Shown one piece after another: positions 7,224 to 8,667 of a stretch of 8,667 nucleotides of DNA. Below the pieces are notes generated by a model. That model saw nothing but the letters and a program-made list of their open reading frames with translations, was not told the DNA's origin and ran no database searches. Made by a program: the position numbers and the translations under genes. The stretch comes from Pseudomonadota bacterium (GTDB lineage: Bacteria; Pseudomonadota; Alphaproteobacteria; Rhizobiales; Xanthobacteraceae), in contig JAEVZN010000137.1 of assembly GCA_023392205.1 (NCBI GenBank), forward strand, positions 1-8,667, in the 5' to 3' direction. Each line of letters starts with the position of its first letter. Position 1 is the stretch's first letter.

Positions 7224-8198
7224 ATGACACAATATCTCATCAGTATCATGCATGACACGCGGCTGCTCGCAATGATCTTTGCGAGCGTTGCCGCGATAGC
7301 GACCGTGTTGACATTGGCCATGCCGCTTTTGGCCTCCGACCCGCTGTCGAAGCGGATGAAATCGGTTGCGATAGAACGCGAAAAGATTCGTCAGCGGGAA
7401 CGCGAGCGACTGGCGCGCGGAGAAAAGGTTTCGCTGCGATCGACGCCCAAGCAGTTCATTCAGCGTGCGGTGGAGGGCTTTCAGCTCAACAAGTGGGTCG
7501 GCCAGGAAGAGGCGCGGGAAAAGCTGGTGCAGGCGGGCTATCGCGGACAGGCACCCTACCTGACCTATCTGTTCTTCCGCATGGTCACTCCGATCGTGGC
7601 CCTGGCCGTATCGGCGATCTATGTCTTTCTGGTTATGGACTTGCAGCAACCGTTTACGATCAAGATCGGCATCTGCCTTTTCGCGACCTATATCGGCATG
7701 CATCTGCCGTGGTATTTCCTGAAGAACAAGATCCAGAAGCGGCAATTGTCGATCCGCCGCGCCTTTCCCGATGCACTCGACCTGTTGCTCATCTGCGTCG
7801 AATCCGGAATGTCGATCGAGGCGGCCTTCAAGAAGGTCAGCCTTGAGATCGGATCGCAATCGGTCCCGCTCGCCGAGGAACTGACCCTGACCACAGCCGA
7901 ATTGTCGTATCTGCAGGATCGCCGGCAGGCTTATGAGAACCTCGCGCGGCGCACCGATCTGGAGGGCGTCAAGTCCGTCTGTGTCGCCCTGCAGCAGGCC
8001 GAGCGCTACGGGACGCCGCTGGCGCAGACCCTGCGCGTGCTGGCGCAGGAAAACCGAGACATGCGCATGAACGAGGCCGAGAAGAAGGCGGCCGCCCTGC
8101 CGCCCAAGCTCACCGTGCCGATGATCCTGTTCTTCCTGCCGGTGCTGTTCGTGGTCATTCTCGGGCCGGCCGCGATCCGCGTGATGGCCATCGACTAG
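7224..8198 (+). CDS. tadC: Tad pilus inner-membrane platform protein TadC
   Basis: This 324-residue protein is the second GspF/T2SSF-type platform component of the Tad machine. A membrane segment at about residues 13-36 is followed by a strongly basic and acidic cytoplasmic stretch (about 45-75: IEREKIRQRERERLARGEK). Two membrane segments lie around 110-170. The T2SSF domain begins near residue 180 (AFPDALDLLLICVESGMSIE) and includes LQQAERYGTPLAQTLRVLA. A final membrane segment lies at about 297-318 (TVPMILFFLPVLFVVILGP). ATG 7224 is 25 bases after the tadB stop. AAGGA at 7206-7210 lies 13 bases before it, a slightly long spacing. An in-frame ATG at 7248 is possible, but with a weaker upstream site. 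This is the last gene of the operon. It ends at 8198, just before a set of inverted repeats, and faces the convergent tadD-like gene. Confidence 0.95.
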   Translation: MTQYLISIMHDTRLLAMIFASVAAIATVLTLAMPLLASDPLSKRMKSVAIEREKIRQRERERLARGEKVSLRSTPKQFIQRAVEGFQLNKWVGQEEAREKLVQAGYRGQAPYLTYLFFRMVTPIVALAVSAIYVFLVMDLQQPFTIKIGICLFATYIGMHLPWYFLKNKIQKRQLSIRRAFPDALDLLLICVESGMSIEAAFKKVSLEIGSQSVPLAEELTLTTAELSYLQDRRQAYENLARRTDLEGVKSVCVALQQAERYGTPLAQTLRVLAQENRDMRMNEAEKKAAALPPKLTVPMILFFLPVLFVVILGPAAIRVMAID

Positions 8199-8232
8199 CA
8201 AACCGCCAAGCTTGGCGCTTGCGCCGGTTTGC
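8198..8232. terminator. nested inverted repeats between convergent tadC and tadD, probable bidirectional terminator
   Basis: GCAAACCG (8198-8205) pairs perfectly with CGGTTTGC (8225-8232). Inside lies a 14-bp perfect palindrome, CGCCAAGCTTGGCG (8204-8217), able to form a 5-bp stem with an AGCT loop. The outer arms begin at the last base of the tadC stop codon and end 6 bases before the tadD stop. The position between two converging genes fits a shared terminator. There is no proper T-run on either strand, so it is not a classical intrinsic terminator and may act with Rho or only as an RNA 3'-end structure. Confidence 0.55.
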
Positions 8233-8237
8233 GCCGC

Positions 8238-8667
8238 TTACTGCGCGGCGGCCTGCCGCATTCGCCGGTCGCTGGATTGCGCGGTTCTGGCCGGAGGCTT
8301 GGTCTGGTTCTGTTGCGCCAGCATATGCTTCAGGTAATCGAGATTGGCGGCTGCCTCTTCCGGCGAGAGATCGGCACGGGCCACCTCCTCCGCCTCCTGG
8401 AAGCGGCCCTGCAGGCCCAGCACAAGCGCCAGATTCTGCCGCACGCGCGGCTCGCGGCTGCCGGCGGCATTGGCCTGGCGCAACGTGTCTTCAGCCTCGC
8501 GCAGATTTTTGGACAAGGCGTAAGACAGGCCGAGATTGGACAGGACAGAGGGCTCATTCGGCACGATCCGCAGCGCGCTCGTATAGTGACGGCGTGCCTC
8601 TTCATGGCGGCCCATCTGGTCGAGCACCGCACCTTGCGCCGACAGGACCCTCCAGTCCGGTTGATCG
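8238..8667 (-). CDS. tadD: TadD-like TPR protein, C-terminal part (gene continues beyond the window)
   Basis: On the - strand an open frame runs from the window edge to a TAA at 8238-8240. It gives at least 143 residues, beginning with DQPDWRVLSAQGAVLDQMGR. Tetratricopeptide repeats are clear: the residues around MGRHEEARRHYTSALRIVPN, PSVLSNLGLSYALSKNLREA, and VRQNLALVLGLQGRFQEAEE fit the paired-helix TPR pattern, followed by a polar tail rich in Gln and Arg. SPEEAAANLDYLKHMLAQQN closely resembles the end of TadD, a lipoprotein in characterised Tad systems that helps secretin assembly. The start codon and any signal peptide or lipobox lie outside, so lipidation cannot be checked. A GTG at 8627 is in frame, but the coding sequence clearly extends through it. 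The gene is convergent to the operon, so it must have its own promoter. Confidence 0.85.
   Translation of the reverse strand, partial: DQPDWRVLSAQGAVLDQMGRHEEARRHYTSALRIVPNEPSVLSNLGLSYALSKNLREAEDTLRQANAAGSREPRVRQNLALVLGLQGRFQEAEEVARADLSPEEAAANLDYLKHMLAQQNQTKPPARTAQSSDRRMRQAAAQ

Noticed and set aside
6161..7321. 386-codon open frame on the - strand opposite tadB
   Set aside because: Antisense shadow of a well-supported gene, with His/Arg/Gln-rich composition and no domain or ribosome site that I can support.
7182..8201. 339-codon open frame on the - strand opposite tadC
   Set aside because: Same reasoning: it covers tadC almost exactly, and its sequence is of low-complexity shadow type.
1..8667. 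tRNA or rRNA genes, CRISPR arrays, insertion sequences, toxin-antitoxin or defence genes
   Set aside because: Nearly every base belongs to tad genes. I saw no repeat-spacer pattern, transposase or extra small gene in the few short gaps.

Overview
The window is almost entirely one tad/cpa locus, encoding the machine that builds Flp-type (type IVc) pili. The gene names, the order cpaA-cpaB-cpaC-cpaD-cpaE-cpaF-tadB-tadC and the protein motifs match alphaproteobacterial Tad systems. High GC content, GC-rich codon third positions, a CpaD lipoprotein and a CpaE with the degenerate P-loop typical of this group point to an alphaproteobacterium. The order Hyphomicrobiales is my best guess, from general resemblance and not from any search.

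Layout: the window opens inside the 3' end of cpaA, the prepilin peptidase (stop at 177-179). A 146-base gap follows, the only sizeable gap between same-strand genes. It holds a 14-bp perfect palindrome (222-235) between two ATTAAC direct repeats and a short hairpin (261-279), and is the most likely place for a promoter or operator. From 326 to 8198 seven genes run on the + strand with gaps of 3-37 bases or short overlaps: cpaB, cpaC, cpaD, cpaE, cpaF, tadB and tadC. They are probably one transcription unit. A convergent, partial tadD-like TPR gene enters on the - strand (8238 to the window end). A 39-base gap with nested inverted repeats, likely a bidirectional terminator, separates it from tadC.

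How they work together, from knowledge of the family: CpaA cleaves and matures the Flp prepilin. CpaF hexamers supply ATP-driven force to the inner-membrane platform of TadB and TadC. CpaE (TadZ type) places the machine in the cell. CpaC forms the outer-membrane secretin, with CpaB and lipoprotein CpaD as periplasmic and outer-membrane partners. TadD is a TPR protein linked to secretin assembly. The pilin gene and the minor pseudopilins TadE/TadF/TadG are not in this window.

All complete genes look intact, with no frameshifts, insertion sequences, CRISPR arrays or RNA genes. I see no convincing new system. The points most worth a second look are the non-coding elements at both ends of the cluster, which share the octamer GCAAACCG, and the inverted orientation of the tadD-like gene.
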